The translations under genes were made by a program, and so were the position numbers. Below are positions 18,188 through 18,576 of a stretch of 18,576 nt of DNA, in pieces. Every line of letters starts with the position of its first letter. Position 1 is the stretch's first letter. This DNA comes from Thalassiosira profunda. Its lineage: Eukaryota; Bacillariophyta; Thalassiosirophyceae; Thalassiosirales; Thalassiosiraceae. The notes below the pieces were generated by a model, which was given only the letters and a program-made list of their open reading frames with translations, was not told the DNA's origin and did not search any database. The stretch lies in assembly GCA_036939355.1 (NCBI GenBank), contig JALLAP010000131.1, positions 1-18,576 on the forward strand, read 5' to 3'.

Positions 18188-18576
18188 TCAATCCATCCCC
18201 CGGTCCGCGAGGCTGATGTTCTTGAAGTTCATCGTGGAAACCGCACCCATCAATCTACTCGATTGCTTCAGCTCAAAGAGTTCGTTGTTCTTCTCCATTT
18301 CCCGGATCGTCGCAATGTCCCGCTTCACCACTTCCTCGTCCTCGTGAAGAAGGATGACGCTGCCCACACTCGTGACCAGGTCGACCGTGTGCTCGACCTT
18401 GCACCCCTTCGAAATGCCCGTCTCCAAGTACACGAACGATTCCAGCTCTTTGATATCATCGTACCCTGGCGTGCCGATGACGTCGCCTTGTGCATGACTG
18501 ACGAGAATTACTTCTTGTCCAAAAGCCTTGGCCGGGCTGGGCGGGATGGTGGGCAGGGAAGCGAACGCCTTCTTGT
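18188..18576 (-). CDS. 3' end of an unidentified protein gene, possibly ATP-grasp-like, partial
   Basis: The minus-strand frame is open from the right edge to its stop at 18188-18190, showing the last ~128 residues. It includes AKAFGQEVILVSHAQGDVIG, TPGYDDIKELESFVYLETG, VEHTVDLVTSVGSVILLHED and VVKRDIATIREMEK. The alternation of beta strands with VYLETG, TVDL and GSVILLH recalls the C-terminal part of ATP-grasp ligases, but no diagnostic metal or ATP residues can be confirmed in this fragment. No start codon is visible, so the gene begins beyond the window. It converges on the WD40-like gene with 114 bp between stops. Confidence 0.65.
   Translation of the reverse strand, partial: KKAFASLPTIPPSPAKAFGQEVILVSHAQGDVIGTPGYDDIKELESFVYLETGISKGCKVEHTVDLVTSVGSVILLHEDEEVVKRDIATIREMEKNNELFELKQSSRLMGAVSTMNFKNISLADRGMD

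Noticed and set aside
1..18576. CRISPR array, transposase, prophage or other mobile element
   Set aside because: No regularly spaced repeats and no transposase, integrase or reverse transcriptase motifs in any frame I read.

Overview
This is nuclear DNA from a eukaryotic microalga, most likely a stramenopile and probably a centric diatom close to Thalassiosira. The reasons are short spliceosomal introns (65 to 120 nt, GTRAGY- or GTACGT-like donors, AG acceptors, some with a CTAAC-like branch site), G+C-rich coding DNA, genes packed on both strands with small gaps, and domain combinations I associate with diatoms (FG-GAP propellers without a signal peptide, Smr proteins with a ubiquitin-like domain). 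The organism call is an inference. There are no operons, CRISPR arrays, tRNA or rRNA genes.

Layout. Bases 1-1820 (+) hold the 3' part of a Noc4-type ribosome-biogenesis gene. It converges on a HAD-family phosphatase gene (1864-2990, -) with one 120-nt intron and an apparent frameshift near its end. A 526-bp gap separates that gene from 3517-6046 (+), a Smr gene with tudor-like and ubiquitin-like domains whose frame is cut by one TGA. Next is 6586-9663 (+), an intronless gene with a long disordered, RS- and Q-rich N-terminus and a C-terminal FG-GAP propeller. It converges on a large gene (9740-13574, -) that joins a glycerophosphocholine-acyltransferase-like membrane domain to ankyrin repeats and a long C-terminal region, with a second apparent frameshift. 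Upstream of it on the same strand is an unrecognised two-exon gene (13996-14942, -), divergent by 133 bp from a two-exon WD40-like protein gene (15076-18073, +). The right edge (18188-18576, -) is the 3' end of another gene.

The genes do not form an obvious pathway; they look like ordinary neighbours in a compact nuclear genome. The most notable items are the Gpc1-ankyrin fusion, the Smr/ubiquitin-like/tudor-like architecture with its in-frame TGA, a palindromic CTCTAGAG motif seen only in non-coding gaps, and a pair of imperfect direct repeats that bracket the Gpc1-ankyrin gene. I see no convincing evidence of a wholly new system.
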